64,000 nt of DNA from Rhizobium lentis (GCF_017352135.1 NZ_CP071454.1:4117001-4181000), one strand, 5' to 3'. Shown: positions 17,899-27,734, counted from the stretch's first letter. Made by a program: numbers and translations. Notes: generated by a model from the sequence alone, not told the origin.

Positions 17899-18558
17899 TC
17901 ACCAAATACCCGGCAGAAGCCGCCATTGGACCCGCGCGGCGTAATCCGAGTAGCCAATAAGCTCCGCGCGAAGAATTCGGTCCTCCGTGATGGTGCGGTA
18001 GAGCAGAAACGGCAGGCTAAAGAGCACGACAAGCGCAGCCGCAAGCCACGATCCGAGCGCCGGTCCGCTTGCCGCTATGATCAGAAATCCAGCGGTGTAG
18101 CCAGGGTGGCGGACGAAGGCATAAGGTCCCGTGCTGACGACGTGCTGGCCGCGGTCGGCCTGGATGCGAATGACCGAGGAGAAAAATCGGTTCACACGCA
18201 TCGCCCATAGTGCAAGGGCGTAGCCGGCCGCGACCGTGAACAAGCAGACGCCCTGAAGCCAATCGGGCACGTTGTCGCTCCAATGGAAGCGGCCACGGTC
18301 GAGCCCGGCAACGATCCAGTGCAGGAACAGAACGAGCGAGAAGACTCTCAGCGAGATCGGGGGCTTCTCGCCACCCGGCCGCATGCGTTCTCGCAGGAGG
18401 TCCGGATCGAGCGCCGCGAACGAAACGATCATGACGACAGCGATGATTGCGAGATAGGCCCAAAAGCCTGGCAGAGCGATCGTGCCGGCCGATGCGAACA
18501 ATGCGGCAGCTGCGGCGACTACAAACAAACCTGCCTGAAAGTAAGCCGATACGGGCAT
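17899..18558 (-). CDS. Isoprenylcysteine carboxyl methyltransferase-type membrane protein
   Basis: 219 aa with five or so membrane helices. The C-terminal half carries the family signature: TGPYAFVRHPGY (about residues 140-151) and a later R-T-x-x-E-D stretch (YRTITEDRILRAEL). This is the SAM-binding fold shared by ICMT and phospholipid N-methyltransferases. Bacterial members have unknown substrates, probably lipids. No partner gene is apparent: the gene upstream is far away and the frameshifted hydrolase lies downstream across a gene-free gap. Confidence 0.82.
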   Translation of the reverse strand: MPVSAYFQAGLFVVAAAAALFASAGTIALPGFWAYLAIIAVVMIVSFAALDPDLLRERMRPGGEKPPISLRVFSLVLFLHWIVAGLDRGRFHWSDNVPDWLQGVCLFTVAAGYALALWAMRVNRFFSSVIRIQADRGQHVVSTGPYAFVRHPGYTAGFLIIAASGPALGSWLAAALVVLFSLPFLLYRTITEDRILRAELIGYSDYAARVQWRLLPGIW

Positions 18559-18988
18559 CCGCTACCTTATAACCTCAAAGGAGAAGCGAAGTACGGTGTC
18601 AATTTACCCCGATGTCTGGCTTGGGCCAACAGGGACGGTGGCATTGGTAGCTATCGCAAATCGCAGCTCATCCCTGAAGCCACCGCGACAAGCAAAAATC
18701 ACATAAGACAGATTATGGAACATAACGATCTCCTTTGATTACAATAGCATAGCTATCGACCCGGTTGGCCCGCATTCTCGGCCGCTCGAATTTGCGTCTC
18801 TCCTGCGCCACTGCTACCGGCAGCGGCGACTTCGGGCTTTGTGAAGCGTTGCGCGATCAACTTCAATCGATGAACCTAGACAGACGCTCTGTCGTCCGTA
18901 AGCAACGGCATCGAGCTTTATCACCGGAGGTTGGCGGACATCCGGGCGGGTCAACGGCCGGCCCTTCCTTTCAGGTCCAGACTTGGTC
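18559..18988. other. Gene-poor intergenic region
   Basis: 430 bp between the ICMT-like gene and the DUF599 gene. Apart from the 39-codon minus-strand frame listed separately, I see no convincing gene, tRNA or strong hairpin. The sequence composition is close to coding DNA, so it may contain decayed genes. Confidence 0.4.
18604..18723 (-). CDS. Candidate 39-aa small protein
   Basis: An ATG at 18723 follows a near-ideal AAAGGAG site at 7-base spacing and opens a 39-codon frame beginning MFHNLSYVIFACRGG. No domain is recognisable. The ribosome site is the main support. It may be the surviving 5' end of a decayed gene rather than a true small protein. Confidence 0.3.
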   Translation of the reverse strand: MFHNLSYVIFACRGGFRDELRFAIATNATVPVGPSQTSG

Positions 18989-19678
18989 TTAGTCAAGCAG
19001 CTTGCGTATGGCCATGATCCCCTTTGCGGCATCCGACCAGGATTGACGCCAGATTAAAACGCCGACGCTCAGGATGGTCGCGACAGCGAACGGGATCGGC
19101 CCGATGAACCAGAAGGCGGCCGCGACGGTGAAATAGTAAGACCGCACACCGACGCTGAATGATCGAAGCGCGGGATTCAAAACCAGGGTCAGGGCATTCG
19201 TCCAACTGGCGATGTCCCTTTCTTCATCGCGGGACGGACTCGCTCCGATCGCTGCCAGACAGTAGTTGATCTGCCGTACTGCCCATATGAAATCGGATAG
19301 TCCTCGCAACAGCGTGGCCATGACCAACAGGACCTTGCACTGGAAAAACCATGCGGGGTCCTGAGCCGCAAACACCGCGATCAGGCCACCCGATCCATAG
19401 TTCGGCTCCATAAAGAGCGCGCCGCTTAGCCCAACGATGACGATGAGATTGGCGGAGCCGAAGAAGGATGCCGAATTGATCGTGTGCCCGAGGATCGCGG
19501 CATCGCCGATGAAGTTGTTGTCTCGGGTCAGGACCTCCCGCATCCAGGCCGTACGAACGCGCACCATATCAACGGAAAGGCTGTCATTCCTTCGCGGCCA
19601 GCCTGCTGCCATCAAAGGTTCTACGGCAACCCAGACGAGAATGAAAAAAATGATCGCCGCAATGTCCAGAAAATCCAT
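18989..19678 (-). CDS. DUF599 family membrane protein
   Basis: 229 aa from ATG 19678, which has GGGGGC upstream and begins directly with a membrane helix; a longer frame to 19714 adds nothing. Four helices are predicted. Features of the family are visible: an N-terminal RxxWM-type motif (VRTAWMREVLTRDNN), an NSASFFGSANLIVI helix and a Cys near the middle. The function of DUF599 is not established. The gene is minus-strand with a hairpin-bearing gap before the next gene. Confidence 0.8.
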   Translation of the reverse strand: MDFLDIAAIIFFILVWVAVEPLMAAGWPRRNDSLSVDMVRVRTAWMREVLTRDNNFIGDAAILGHTINSASFFGSANLIVIVGLSGALFMEPNYGSGGLIAVFAAQDPAWFFQCKVLLVMATLLRGLSDFIWAVRQINYCLAAIGASPSRDEERDIASWTNALTLVLNPALRSFSVGVRSYYFTVAAAFWFIGPIPFAVATILSVGVLIWRQSWSDAAKGIMAIRKLLD

Positions 19679-19750
19679 AGTGCCCCCGAATTCTGTGTAG
19701 ATTTTCTGAGACACTACTTCGAGGTAACGGCAGCTCCAAGCGCGTATTGC

Positions 19751-19773
19751 CCCCGCGGTCAGAACCCGCGGGG
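19751..19773. repeat. 8-bp perfect GC hairpin
   Basis: CCCCGCGG (19751-19758) and CCGCGGGG (19766-19773) pair around a 7-nt loop, between the 127-aa gene and the DUF599 gene. No T-run follows on the minus strand, so it is either a weak terminator or an mRNA-stabilising stem. Confidence 0.45.
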
Positions 19774-19821
19774 TTGTGTTCGGCGAGCCGTTGGCGGCGC
19801 TCGTATCGGAGCGTTAGAACG

Positions 19822-20205
19822 TCAACGCGATCTCGACTCCGAGAGATGACCGGCAACTCCGGCAAGCATGACCCCGAGCGGAAGGCGTCGAACCAGCCGA
19901 GCTCCGATGAAGGTTGCGCAGATCGCTGCGGCGAGCTTCAGCCAAGGATAATCGCCGAGCTGCACATGGGCATTTGCATCGACCGATGTGGCCTTGGCTT
20001 TCAGCGCCGTTTCGGCGTCCTCTCGCAGCCCGCCGATGCGGGCCCTGAGCAGCCTCAGCTCGTGTTGCAAAGCGCTCAGATCCTGGTCGTCCTTTTCACG
20101 CGCAGTCTCCACGGCGGCATCGGCGAAAGGCGGCTCACCTTCCGCGATCAGTTCATCGGGGTCAGGAAGGTGGCCGTCGCGGTTGATTGATGATTGCATG
20201 GACAT
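19822..20205 (-). CDS. Coiled-coil, C-terminally anchored protein (YqjD/ElaB-like)
   Basis: 127 aa. An acidic N-terminus is followed by a helical coiled-coil region (LSALQHELRLLRARIGGLRE) and a C-terminal hydrophobic helix (YPWLKLAAAICATFIGARL) with basic residues after it. This layout matches DUF883-type tail-anchored proteins that are often stationary-phase or stress induced. The family match is by architecture, not strong motif. It lies 45 bp behind the stress-type gene at 20251 on the same strand, so the two probably form an operon. Confidence 0.65.
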   Translation of the reverse strand: MSMQSSINRDGHLPDPDELIAEGEPPFADAAVETAREKDDQDLSALQHELRLLRARIGGLREDAETALKAKATSVDANAHVQLGDYPWLKLAAAICATFIGARLVRRLPLGVMLAGVAGHLSESRSR

Positions 20206-20250
20206 GTCCTCGAATTAGCGAGCGCAAAGGATTCTCCGGCTTGGTCGACA

Positions 20251-20925
20251 TCAATGGTCACGCCGGAAGCCCTGGCTCTGGTGAGATCCGCCTTGCGATT
20301 GTGTCTGCGATTGACGATCTGAATCGTTCGATGATGCCGAACTGCCGGGAAAGGTATAGGCACGCACCTTGGCGCTTCCGTGCGTCGTGTCGCGCATCGC
20401 CACCGGTCGCGCCGCCTCGGAAGACGACGCTTCGAACGCGCTCTCGGACACGGCCAGGTCATCCGCGGCTTTGCCGCCACGGGCCGAGCCGGCAAAACCC
20501 GTATTGGACCCGCCTTGACGGCCGCTTTCCGATAACCAGAGATCCGCCCGCTCATCAATGTCAATGCTGCCCTCGTCGTCCAGAATATCGTGAACGGTCT
20601 CATAGAGCGCGTCGTCGATATCGTTGACCTGAACGAGGAAGCCGCCTCGCCGCAGCCCTTCTGCGTACATCGCGCGATCCTCGTCCGGGAAGAAGAAATC
20701 GGCGAGCGCGTCGAAGAAGCCGCTGCGGTCGCTCATGACGCCGGCATTTTTTTCATCCGCCTCATATCCCGGCATCAATCTGATCCTGGCGACCGGCACT
20801 CCCGCATCCTCAAGACGGGAGACGGCGGATTCGGCGTCGGACCGGCTGTCGAAGAATGCGGTAAGGCTGCCGCCGCCCATCGGGCCCGAAATGCCCGGGT
20901 TGGTATCGTTGTGAAGGTTGCTCAC
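20251..20925 (-). CDS. Stress-type hypothetical protein with general-stress-protein-like N-domain
   Basis: 224 aa from a GTG at 20925, preceded by GAGAGGAG at a good spacing; the upstream extension lacks a ribosome site. The N-terminal 110 residues (GGGSLTAFFDSRSDAESAVSRLEDAGV onward) look like the alpha/beta domain of general stress protein 17M/YsnF-type proteins. The C-terminal half is low complexity, Ser/Gln/Gly-rich and probably disordered. A GGAAC-N16-GGTT element about 60 bases upstream is a possible EcfG stress promoter. Function unknown. Confidence 0.65.
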   Translation of the reverse strand: MSNLHNDTNPGISGPMGGGSLTAFFDSRSDAESAVSRLEDAGVPVARIRLMPGYEADEKNAGVMSDRSGFFDALADFFFPDEDRAMYAEGLRRGGFLVQVNDIDDALYETVHDILDDEGSIDIDERADLWLSESGRQGGSNTGFAGSARGGKAADDLAVSESAFEASSSEAARPVAMRDTTHGSAKVRAYTFPGSSASSNDSDRQSQTQSQGGSHQSQGFRRDH

Positions 20926-20986
20926 GGAACGCTCCTCTCGATGTCTCGTTCCAGCCGTCGACCCGACGCCTGGTTCTGACTTGAAG

Positions 20987-21011
20987 AACCGGCAGCCGAG
21001 ATGAATGTTCC
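20987..21011 (-). promoter_or_regulatory. Possible EcfG-type promoter (one mismatch)
   Basis: On the minus strand GGAAC (21011-21007), a 16-base spacer and GGTT (20990-20987). The known rhizobial general-stress consensus is GGAAC-N16/17-CGTT, so the -10 differs at one base. It sits 62 bases ahead of the GTG at 20925. Confidence 0.3.
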
Positions 21012-21181
21012 ACGGCAACGGCGATGGATCGGCCTGCATGCCACCAGCAGTTCCATAACGTTGTCGCCTGTGGTTTCAGAAGCACCACGCGATGAATTGC
21101 ACCGCCTGTTGCATCCCTCGGCGGTTGACGTCAAACCATCGAGACGCTAGCACGGCTCTTGACGCATAGGGGACATTTCAT

Positions 21182-21790
21182 ATGGATATCTTCACGGCAG
21201 CCGGTATGACGGCTTTGCTGCAGGTCATTGCTATCGACCTTGTTCTCGCCGGCGACAATGCCGTGGTTATCGGTCTTGCCGCTGCCGGCCTCGAGGCCAC
21301 GCAACGGCGCAAGGCGATCATTGTCGGCATCCTTGCCGCAACGATTCTGCGTATTCTTTTTGCCAGTGTCGCCGTCTATCTGCTGGCGATCGTCGGCCTG
21401 CTGCTGGCCGGCGGCCTGCTGCTGCTTTGGGTCTGCTGGAAGATGTGGCGCGAGCTTCGCAACGGCCACCATGAGGAAGAAGTAGCGGAAAGCGGCGAAG
21501 GCGTGCCGCGAAAGACCTTCTTTCAGGCAGCGACCCAGATCGTCGTCGCCGACGTTTCGATGTCGCTCGACAACGTGCTCGCCGTTGCGGGCGCTGCGCG
21601 CGAACATCCCAGCGTCCTGGTCATCGGCCTCGGCCTGTCGATCGCGCTGATGGGCATCGCCGCCAACCTGATCGCCCGGCTGCTCGGTCGCCATCGCTGG
21701 ATCGCTTATGTCGGCCTGCTGATCATCCTCTATGTCTCGCTCGACATGATCTATCGCGGCGCCGTCGAGGTTCTGCCCTATATGCAGTGA
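21182..21790 (+). CDS. TerC family (YjbE-type) integral membrane protein
   Basis: 202 aa, about six membrane helices. The TerC signature acidic residues in helices are visible: IDLVLAGDNAVVIG (residues 17-30) and VADVSMSLDNVLAVAG (about 122-137). TerC-family proteins are implicated in metal ion export (manganese in characterised members) and in tellurite resistance operons. An AGGGGA site precedes the ATG. It stands alone between divergent and convergent neighbours. Confidence 0.9.
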   Translation: MDIFTAAGMTALLQVIAIDLVLAGDNAVVIGLAAAGLEATQRRKAIIVGILAATILRILFASVAVYLLAIVGLLLAGGLLLLWVCWKMWRELRNGHHEEEVAESGEGVPRKTFFQAATQIVVADVSMSLDNVLAVAGAAREHPSVLVIGLGLSIALMGIAANLIARLLGRHRWIAYVGLLIILYVSLDMIYRGAVEVLPYMQ

Positions 21791-21803
21791 CCTCCTCAGC
21801 GGT

Positions 21804-21820
21804 CGGGGGCTCGGCCCCCG
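21804..21820. terminator. GC-rich hairpin after terC-like gene
   Basis: CGGGGGC-TCG-GCCCCCG, 14 bases after the TerC stop codon and before the convergent MBL gene. The downstream sequence is only weakly T-rich, so terminator function is plausible rather than certain. Confidence 0.4.
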
Positions 21821-21857
21821 GCCCTGCTTTGCGCGCGTCTTTCTGATATTCCGCGAA

Positions 21858-22676
21858 TTAGGCGCGAACCTCTATCTCGAAGCTCATCTGATCAAATGCC
21901 GGCACCACATGGTCCGGCGTCTGCGCCATCACTGCGTCGTAGTCCAGCGGCGTATGCATATGGGTGAGAATCGCCCGTGTCGGCTTCAGCCGGCCGATCC
22001 AGTCGAGCGACTGTTCCAGCGACAAATGGCTTGGATGGTAGGTATATTGCAGGGCATCAATGATCAGCACGTCGAGATTTTGCAGTTTCTCGACGGTCTG
22101 CGGCGGGAAATCGCTGATATCGCTGCAATAAGCCACATCGCCGATCCGGAAGCCGAGCGAATGAATATCGCCATGCTGCTGAATGTGCGGTGAGAATTGG
22201 ATCTTGCCGCCAGGGCCGCGGATTTCGACGGGTTCGTCAAGATTTTCGATGACAACAGGCAGCACGATAGGTGGATAATTGCTGCCCGGCGGCGTTTCCA
22301 GGCAATAGCCGAAGGCTTCACGCAGCCTGTCCATCGTATACTGGTCGGCAAAGATCGGCACCCGGCGACGCGTATTGTGAAAATAGCCGCGCAGATCGTC
22401 GATGCCATGAATATGGTCGGCATGCGGATGGCTGTAGAGCACTGCATCCACATGGTCGGCCCCTGCCCTGATCATCTGCTCGCGAAAATCCGGCCCGGTG
22501 TCGATGACCACCGTCGTCACGCCGCCGTCAGGCCCGAATTGCTGCACCATGAACGAGGCGCGGGTACGCCGGTTCTTTGGATTGTCGGGATTGCAGGCGC
22601 CCCAGTCGCCGGTGATGCGCGGCACGCCCGGTGACGACGAACAGCCGAGAATGGTGAAACGCCGCCGGTAGAGCAC
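21858..22676 (-). CDS. MBL-fold metallo-hydrolase (PhnP-like)
   Basis: 272 aa from a GTG at 22676, 4 bases after the tatD stop codon; the longer frame overlaps tatD and is rejected. It begins RRRFTILGCSSSPGVPR. The metal-binding motif HPHADHIHG lies at about residue 86, with further ligands in CSDISD and at the HMHTPLDYD end. The family contains cyclic phosphodiesterases and PhnP-like enzymes; the exact substrate is not determinable here. The metG-tatD-MBL order is conserved in Rhizobiales, suggesting cotranscription. Confidence 0.87.
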   Translation of the reverse strand: MLYRRRFTILGCSSSPGVPRITGDWGACNPDNPKNRRTRASFMVQQFGPDGGVTTVVIDTGPDFREQMIRAGADHVDAVLYSHPHADHIHGIDDLRGYFHNTRRRVPIFADQYTMDRLREAFGYCLETPPGSNYPPIVLPVVIENLDEPVEIRGPGGKIQFSPHIQQHGDIHSLGFRIGDVAYCSDISDFPPQTVEKLQNLDVLIIDALQYTYHPSHLSLEQSLDWIGRLKPTRAILTHMHTPLDYDAVMAQTPDHVVPAFDQMSFEIEVRA

Positions 22677-22680
22677 GCCG

Positions 22681-23463
22681 CTAGATCCTCGGCATTTTCG
22701 AGAACAGGCGCAAAGCGTTCTCCGTCGTGATCCGTGCGACGTCCGCGTAGGAAAGGCCGATCGCCTCGGCGAGCACTTCCGCCGTGTTGACGACATAGGA
22801 CGGCTCGTTGCGCTTGCCGCGCCAGCGCTTCGGCGCCAGGTAGGGGGCGTCGGTTTCCACCAGCAGCCGCTCAGGCGGGATGGTCCTGGCGATCTCACGC
22901 AGCTCTTCCGACTTTGGGAAGGTCAAAATGCCGGAGAAGGAGATATAGCCGCCGAGCTCGACGCCGGTCCTGGCAAGCTCCGGGCCGGCCGAGAAGCAGT
23001 GCAGGATGAAGGGGAATGCCCCCTTCCCCGTTTCCTCGGTCAGGATAGCAGCCATGTCCACGTCGGCGCTGCGGCTATGGATGACCAGCGGCAGCTGCGT
23101 GATGCGCGCCGCTGCGATATGGCGGCGAAAGCCGGTCTGCTGGTCCTCCGGCTTCTGCGTATCGTAGAAATAGTCGAGACCGGCCTCGCCGATCGCGACG
23201 ATCTTTGCGTGGGCGTTGGCTAGACGCACCAGCTCTTCCGTCTGGATATCCAGCTCGTCACCGGCATTGTTCGGATGCGTGCCGACAGAGCAGAAGACAG
23301 ACGGATATTTTTCGGTGATGGCGAGCAGGCCGTCGAGCTTGCGCACGCGCGTCGAGATCGTCACCATCTGCTTGACGCCGGCTTGGTGGGCGCGCGAGAC
23401 GATTTCGTCGCGCTCCGCCTCGAAGTCGGGGAAATCAAGATGGCAATGCGTATCGATCAGCAC
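22681..23463 (-). CDS. TatD family metal-dependent hydrolase
   Basis: 260 aa from a GTG at 23463, 4 bases after the metG stop with GAGG just ahead. It opens with LIDTHCHLDF, the metal-binding HxH of the TatD TIM-barrel nucleases. Other signature pieces are GEAGLDYFY (about residue 95), a QTGFRRHIAAARITQLPLVIHSR-type segment and ETDAPYLAP near the C-terminus. Members are DNases or exonucleases involved in repair. The frame extends upstream into metG, but no start is convincing there. Confidence 0.9.
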   Translation of the reverse strand: MLIDTHCHLDFPDFEAERDEIVSRAHQAGVKQMVTISTRVRKLDGLLAITEKYPSVFCSVGTHPNNAGDELDIQTEELVRLANAHAKIVAIGEAGLDYFYDTQKPEDQQTGFRRHIAAARITQLPLVIHSRSADVDMAAILTEETGKGAFPFILHCFSAGPELARTGVELGGYISFSGILTFPKSEELREIARTIPPERLLVETDAPYLAPKRWRGKRNEPSYVVNTAEVLAEAIGLSYADVARITTENALRLFSKMPRI

Positions 23464-23467
23464 GGCC

Positions 23468-25018
23468 TCAAGCCTCCGGAGCCACATAGCGCGGGAAGAC
23501 CGGAGTCGGCGCTTCGAGCACTGTTCCGGCAACGAGCCGGCCCGTCTTGCCAAGGGCGGCAAAATCGCGCTTGTCGGCGGGAGCGCCCACGAGGTCGAGC
23601 AGCTTACCCGATGATTCCGGCATGAAAGGCTGCAGCAGGATGGCGATCTGGCGCACGACTTCGGCGGTGACGTAAAGCACCGTGCCCATGCGCGCCGGAT
23701 CGGTCTTCTTCAGCGCCCAGGGCGCCTGACCGGCGAAATAGCGGTCAGCCTCCGAAACGACTGCAATGATCGAGGCAAGCGCACGATGGATGAGCTGCTT
23801 GCCCATATCCTCGCGCGTCGATGCAAGCAGCGCGTCGGCCTGGGCCAGCATCGCCTTGTCCTCGTCGCTGAGCGGCCCGCATTCCGGGATCTTGCCGTCG
23901 CAGTTCTTGACGATCATCGACAGCGACCGGCTAGCGAGGTTTCCGATGCCGTTGGCGAGGTCGGAATTGATGCGCGTGCCGATTGCCTCTTCGCTGTAAC
24001 TGCCGTCCTGGCCGAAGGAGACTTCGCGCAGGAAGAAATAGCGCACTTGGTCGAGACCGAAGTGATTCACGAGATTGACGGGATCGACGACATTGCCGAG
24101 CGACTTCGACATCTTCTCGCCCTTGTTGAGCAGGAACCCGTGGGCGAAGACGCGCTTCGGCAGCGGCAGCTTCGCCGACATCAGGAAGGCCGGCCAGTAA
24201 ACCGCGTGGAAGCGGATGATATCCTTGCCGATGATGTGCACATCCGCCGGCCAGTATTTCGCCCGCGGACCGTTCCGGTCCTCAATATAGCCGGTCGCGG
24301 TCAGGTAGTTGGTCAGCGCGTCGACCCAGACATACATGACATGGGCGGGATCGTTCGGCACCTTGATGCCCCAATCGAAGGTCGTGCGCGACACCGAGAG
24401 GTCCTTGAGCCCCGACTTGACGAAGGAGATCACCTCGTTGCGGCGCTCGGCCGGGCCGATGAAATCGGGGTTCTCCTCGTAGTGCTTCAGCAGCTTCTCC
24501 TGGTATTCGGAGAGCTTGAAGAAATAGCTTGCCTCTTCCACCCATTCGACGGGCGTGCCCTGGGGGCCGTAGCGCACGCCGTCGGCGCGCAATTCCGTCT
24601 CGTTTTCCTGGTAATAGGCCTCGTCGCGAACCGAATACCAGCCGGCATAGCTGTCCTTGTAGATGTCGCCATTATCGGCCATCAACTTCCAGATATTCCT
24701 GGAAGTCTCGTGATGACGCTCCTGCGTGGTGCGGATGAAGTCGTCGTTCGAGGCGTTGAGCAACTCCGCCATCGCTTGGAATTCGCCGGAGTTGCGATCG
24801 GCCAGCGCCTGCGCGGAAATCCCTTCGGCCCGCGCCGTCTGCTGCATCTTCTGGCCGTGTTCGTCGGTGCCGGTCAGAAAGAAGACGTCCTTGCCATCCA
24901 GCCGCTGGTAACGGGCCATCGCATCCGTCGCGATCAGCTCATAGGCATGGCCGATATGCGGCTTGCCGTTGGGATAGGAAATCGCGGTGGTGATGTAGAA
25001 GGGTGTCTTGTCTGTCAT
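23468..25018 (-). CDS. metG: Methionyl-tRNA synthetase
   Basis: 516 aa from the ATG at 25018 (a TTG three codons earlier is not needed). Class I synthetase: HIGH-type site in [14 protein letters not shown] and KMSKS ([10 protein letters not shown]). It lacks the C-terminal EMAP-like domain of the longer E. coli enzyme and is a short MetG form. Cytoplasmic and essential; it charges tRNA-Met. It heads the run metG-tatD-MBL on the minus strand. Confidence 0.97.
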   Translation of the reverse strand: MTDKTPFYITTAISYPNGKPHIGHAYELIATDAMARYQRLDGKDVFFLTGTDEHGQKMQQTARAEGISAQALADRNSGEFQAMAELLNASNDDFIRTTQERHHETSRNIWKLMADNGDIYKDSYAGWYSVRDEAYYQENETELRADGVRYGPQGTPVEWVEEASYFFKLSEYQEKLLKHYEENPDFIGPAERRNEVISFVKSGLKDLSVSRTTFDWGIKVPNDPAHVMYVWVDALTNYLTATGYIEDRNGPRAKYWPADVHIIGKDIIRFHAVYWPAFLMSAKLPLPKRVFAHGFLLNKGEKMSKSLGNVVDPVNLVNHFGLDQVRYFFLREVSFGQDGSYSEEAIGTRINSDLANGIGNLASRSLSMIVKNCDGKIPECGPLSDEDKAMLAQADALLASTREDMGKQLIHRALASIIAVVSEADRYFAGQAPWALKKTDPARMGTVLYVTAEVVRQIAILLQPFMPESSGKLLDLVGAPADKRDFAALGKTGRLVAGTVLEAPTPVFPRYVAPEA

Positions 25019-25251
25019 GGCGGCCAATGTCCGGCTAACTCTATAAAAATGGTCAGCCGCTCTTAGCGCATGTCACCGCCAAGCGAAACATCAAGTTTCG
25101 CCCCTGTCGATGATTTCCAGGAGCGGAGGTCGTGAACTTGACTCCGCTTCGCGCGCAATTTACCGGTCGCCAGAAAGAGGGCGGGACAGAACCAAGTGCC
25201 AATTTTCATCTACCGAAAGCGTCGTAGCTGCGCGCCATCGGAGGCGCTTGC

Positions 25252-26037
25252 TTGACATTCGAGCCTCTCTATTCGATTTCGGGCCTGTTCGTCGGCGCCC
25301 TCGTGGGTATCACCGGCGTTGGCGGCGGTTCGCTGATGACACCCCTCTTGGTGTTGCTCTTCGGCGTCCATCCCGCCACTGCCGTCGGCACCGATCTTCT
25401 CTATGCGGCGATCACCAAGACGGCCGGCACTGCCGTTCACGGCGTGCACGGGCGCGTCAACTGGAAGGTCGTCGGCAGTCTCGCCGCCGGCAGCGTGCCG
25501 GCCGCCTTGCTGATGCTCTGGCTGCTGGCCGGCGTCGATCGCAAGAGTATCGGCGTCACCAACACCATTACATCGGCCCTCGGCTGGCTTCTTGTCATGA
25601 CCGCATTCATGCTGGTTTTTCGCGGCCCGATCCTCGAATTGGCGCGCCGCGTCATCGGCGAACGCATGCCGCCGCGGCCGGCGACCATACTTGCCCTCAC
25701 CGTCATTCTCGGGTTCTGTCTCGGCGTCCTTGTCACCTTGACCTCGGTTGGAGCTGGTGCGCTTGGAGTGACGATCCTGCTCGTTCTCTATCCCAGGCTC
25801 GATGTGCGGGAGATTGTCGGTTCCGATATCGTCCACGCCGTCCCTTTGACCTTGATCGGCGGCACCGGATACTGGCTGATCGGCGAGATAGACTGGCCGA
25901 TGCTGTTTGCCCTGCTCGTCGGCTCCATTCCGGGCATTGTCATCGGAAGCCTTCTGGCGCCGAAGCTGCACGAACGCACCATCCGCATTGTCCTTGCGGT
26001 GACGCTTGCGGTTGTCGCATGGAAACTGCTGGCCTGA
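25252..26037 (+). CDS. TauE/SafE family sulfite exporter-type permease
   Basis: 261 aa starting at a TTG at 25252 with CGGAGG seven bases upstream. Eight or so membrane helices in two repeats: GALVGITGVGGGSLMTP near the N-terminus and LGVLVTLTSVGAGALGVTIL in the second half, both typical of TauE/SafE. These permeases export sulfite, sulfoacetate or related anions; the substrate here is not known. It converges with holB, with only one base between the stops. Confidence 0.9.
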   Translation: MTFEPLYSISGLFVGALVGITGVGGGSLMTPLLVLLFGVHPATAVGTDLLYAAITKTAGTAVHGVHGRVNWKVVGSLAAGSVPAALLMLWLLAGVDRKSIGVTNTITSALGWLLVMTAFMLVFRGPILELARRVIGERMPPRPATILALTVILGFCLGVLVTLTSVGAGALGVTILLVLYPRLDVREIVGSDIVHAVPLTLIGGTGYWLIGEIDWPMLFALLVGSIPGIVIGSLLAPKLHERTIRIVLAVTLAVVAWKLLA

Positions 26038-26038
26038 T

Positions 26039-27061
26039 CTAGAGACCCGGCTGCTTGAGATCGGCGAGAATGCTGATGATCGTCTGCTTGCGGTCGAGAT
26101 TATAGGCGTCGGAAACGGCAAGCCGCTCAGTTATTTCCGAATAGAGCCGCGCCAGCCGTTCCGCCGCGGCGATCCGCCCTTCGCCCGCCGCCGTACGCGC
26201 CCGGTTCATGATGTCATCGCTGACATGGCTGACGAAGAAATCGAAGATCGTGTTGCTTTCCTTGCCCGAAAGCGTGTCGGCCAGCCGGTGCATCGCCTTG
26301 CGGGCCATCGGCCCCTCGGCGGAAAGCACCTCGTCATAACAGGCGATGATGTCTCCGCCGCCATAGTTCAAGAGCTTCAACGCTTCGCCGACGCTGCCCT
26401 TGGCCGCCGAAAGCACGCCGCCCCCGCCTGACAAACCGAGATGGGCAAGCGCCGCAACGAGGGCCTCGTCGGCTAGCGGCGCCAGTTTCAGCGGCAGGCA
26501 GCGCGAGCGGATCGTCGGCAGCAGTCGGCCCGGCGCATGCGACAGCACCAGGAACAGCGCCCGCTTCGGCGGCTCCTCCAGGATTTTGAGGATGGCATTG
26601 GCCGCGTTGCGGTTCATGTCGTCAGCCGGGTCGATGATGACGATTCGCCAGTTGCCGGTGCCCGAGGTCTGCGAGAAGAACTTGCCGGCGCGGCGCACCT
26701 CATCGACGGTAATCGCCGATTTCACCTTGCCGGACTTTTCGTCCGCCGGCCGGGCGAGATGCAGGAGATTGTGCGAGGCGCCGGAGGCGATCTGCCGGCT
26801 GACGGCAGAGGCGGGATCCGGATCGCCGATCGTCTCCGGCGCCGTGGCGGGATCGGGATGCGACAGTACATAATTGGCGAAGCGGAAAGCCAGCGTCGCC
26901 TTGCCGATGCCCTCCGGCCCTTCGATCAGGATGGCATGATGGCCTTTGCCGGATCGGTAGGATTGGGCGAGAAAGGCCTCCGCCTCCCCATGACCGAACA
27001 GCCTGGTATTTTCCGCGGGCCAGATGGCGCCGTCCAGCAGTCCCGGCCTATCTTCACTCAT
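26039..27061 (-). CDS. holB: DNA polymerase III delta' subunit
   Basis: 340 aa from ATG 27061, overlapping the end of tmk by 8 bp. An AAA+ clamp-loader domain with P-loop [15 protein letters not shown] (about residues 47-61; the usual final Ser/Thr of the Walker A is Ala/Thr here, as in many delta' subunits, which do not hydrolyse ATP), and a sensor-type stretch [18 protein letters not shown]. The zinc-binding Cys cluster of E. coli HolB is not obvious. It works in the clamp loader beside DnaX and HolA. The tmk-holB-metG order is conserved in alphaproteobacteria. Confidence 0.93.
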   Translation of the reverse strand: MSEDRPGLLDGAIWPAENTRLFGHGEAEAFLAQSYRSGKGHHAILIEGPEGIGKATLAFRFANYVLSHPDPATAPETIGDPDPASAVSRQIASGASHNLLHLARPADEKSGKVKSAITVDEVRRAGKFFSQTSGTGNWRIVIIDPADDMNRNAANAILKILEEPPKRALFLVLSHAPGRLLPTIRSRCLPLKLAPLADEALVAALAHLGLSGGGGVLSAAKGSVGEALKLLNYGGGDIIACYDEVLSAEGPMARKAMHRLADTLSGKESNTIFDFFVSHVSDDIMNRARTAAGEGRIAAAERLARLYSEITERLAVSDAYNLDRKQTIISILADLKQPGL

Positions 27062-27734
27062 GATGGGCGGCTTCCGGCATTCGAGCCCGGTCTGCGGGCG
27101 ACTGGAGCCGCTTGACGATCGCCAGGATCTCGGCAGCGATCGCCTCTTCCGTCTGCATGGCGTCAACCACGTGGCAGCGCTCCGGCTCACGGGCGGCGAT
27201 ATCGAGAAAGGCCTCGCGCCGCTTTTCATGCGTTTCGAGTCGCTCCTTCTCGAAGCGATCGGGAGCGTCCGAAGCGCTGCGCTTCTGCGCCCGCTCCAGG
27301 CCGACCTTCGCGGGAATATCCAGGATCAGGGTGCAATCCGGCATGACGCCGTTGATCGCGACCCGCTGCAGCGTCTCGATGAAATCGGGTTCGAGATTGC
27401 CTGTGATGCCCTGGTAGACACGCGAGGAATCCATGAAGCGGTCGCAGAGCACGATCTTGCCGGCGGCAAGGGCTGGCCGGATCACCTCTTCGACATGGTC
27501 GTTGCGCGCTGCCGCAAAGAGGATCGCCTCCATCCGCGTGCCGAAGGCCTCGGCAGCGCCCGACAAGAGCACGTGGCGCACGGCCTCTGCGCCCGGCGAG
27601 CCGCCCGGCTCCCGCGTCACCAGCACCTCGTGACCTTCGCCCTTCAGCGCCTCGGCAAGGCGGCGGATCTGCGTGGATTTTCCCGCGCCTTCCCCGCCTT
27701 CAAATGTAACGAACAGTCCCGTACCGGATGACAA
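27054..27734 (-). CDS. tmk: Thymidylate kinase
   Basis: 226 aa from a TTG at 27734 (GGAAG upstream); a GTG at 27764 is an alternative with a worse context. P-loop [11 protein letters not shown], the DR(Y/F)xxSS-type motif in [13 protein letters not shown] and a LID region (around [13 protein letters not shown]) identify dTMP kinase. It makes dTDP for DNA synthesis. It overlaps holB by 8 bp, indicating cotranslation. Confidence 0.94.
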   Translation of the reverse strand: MSSGTGLFVTFEGGEGAGKSTQIRRLAEALKGEGHEVLVTREPGGSPGAEAVRHVLLSGAAEAFGTRMEAILFAAARNDHVEEVIRPALAAGKIVLCDRFMDSSRVYQGITGNLEPDFIETLQRVAINGVMPDCTLILDIPAKVGLERAQKRSASDAPDRFEKERLETHEKRREAFLDIAAREPERCHVVDAMQTEEAIAAEILAIVKRLQSPADRARMPEAAHHE

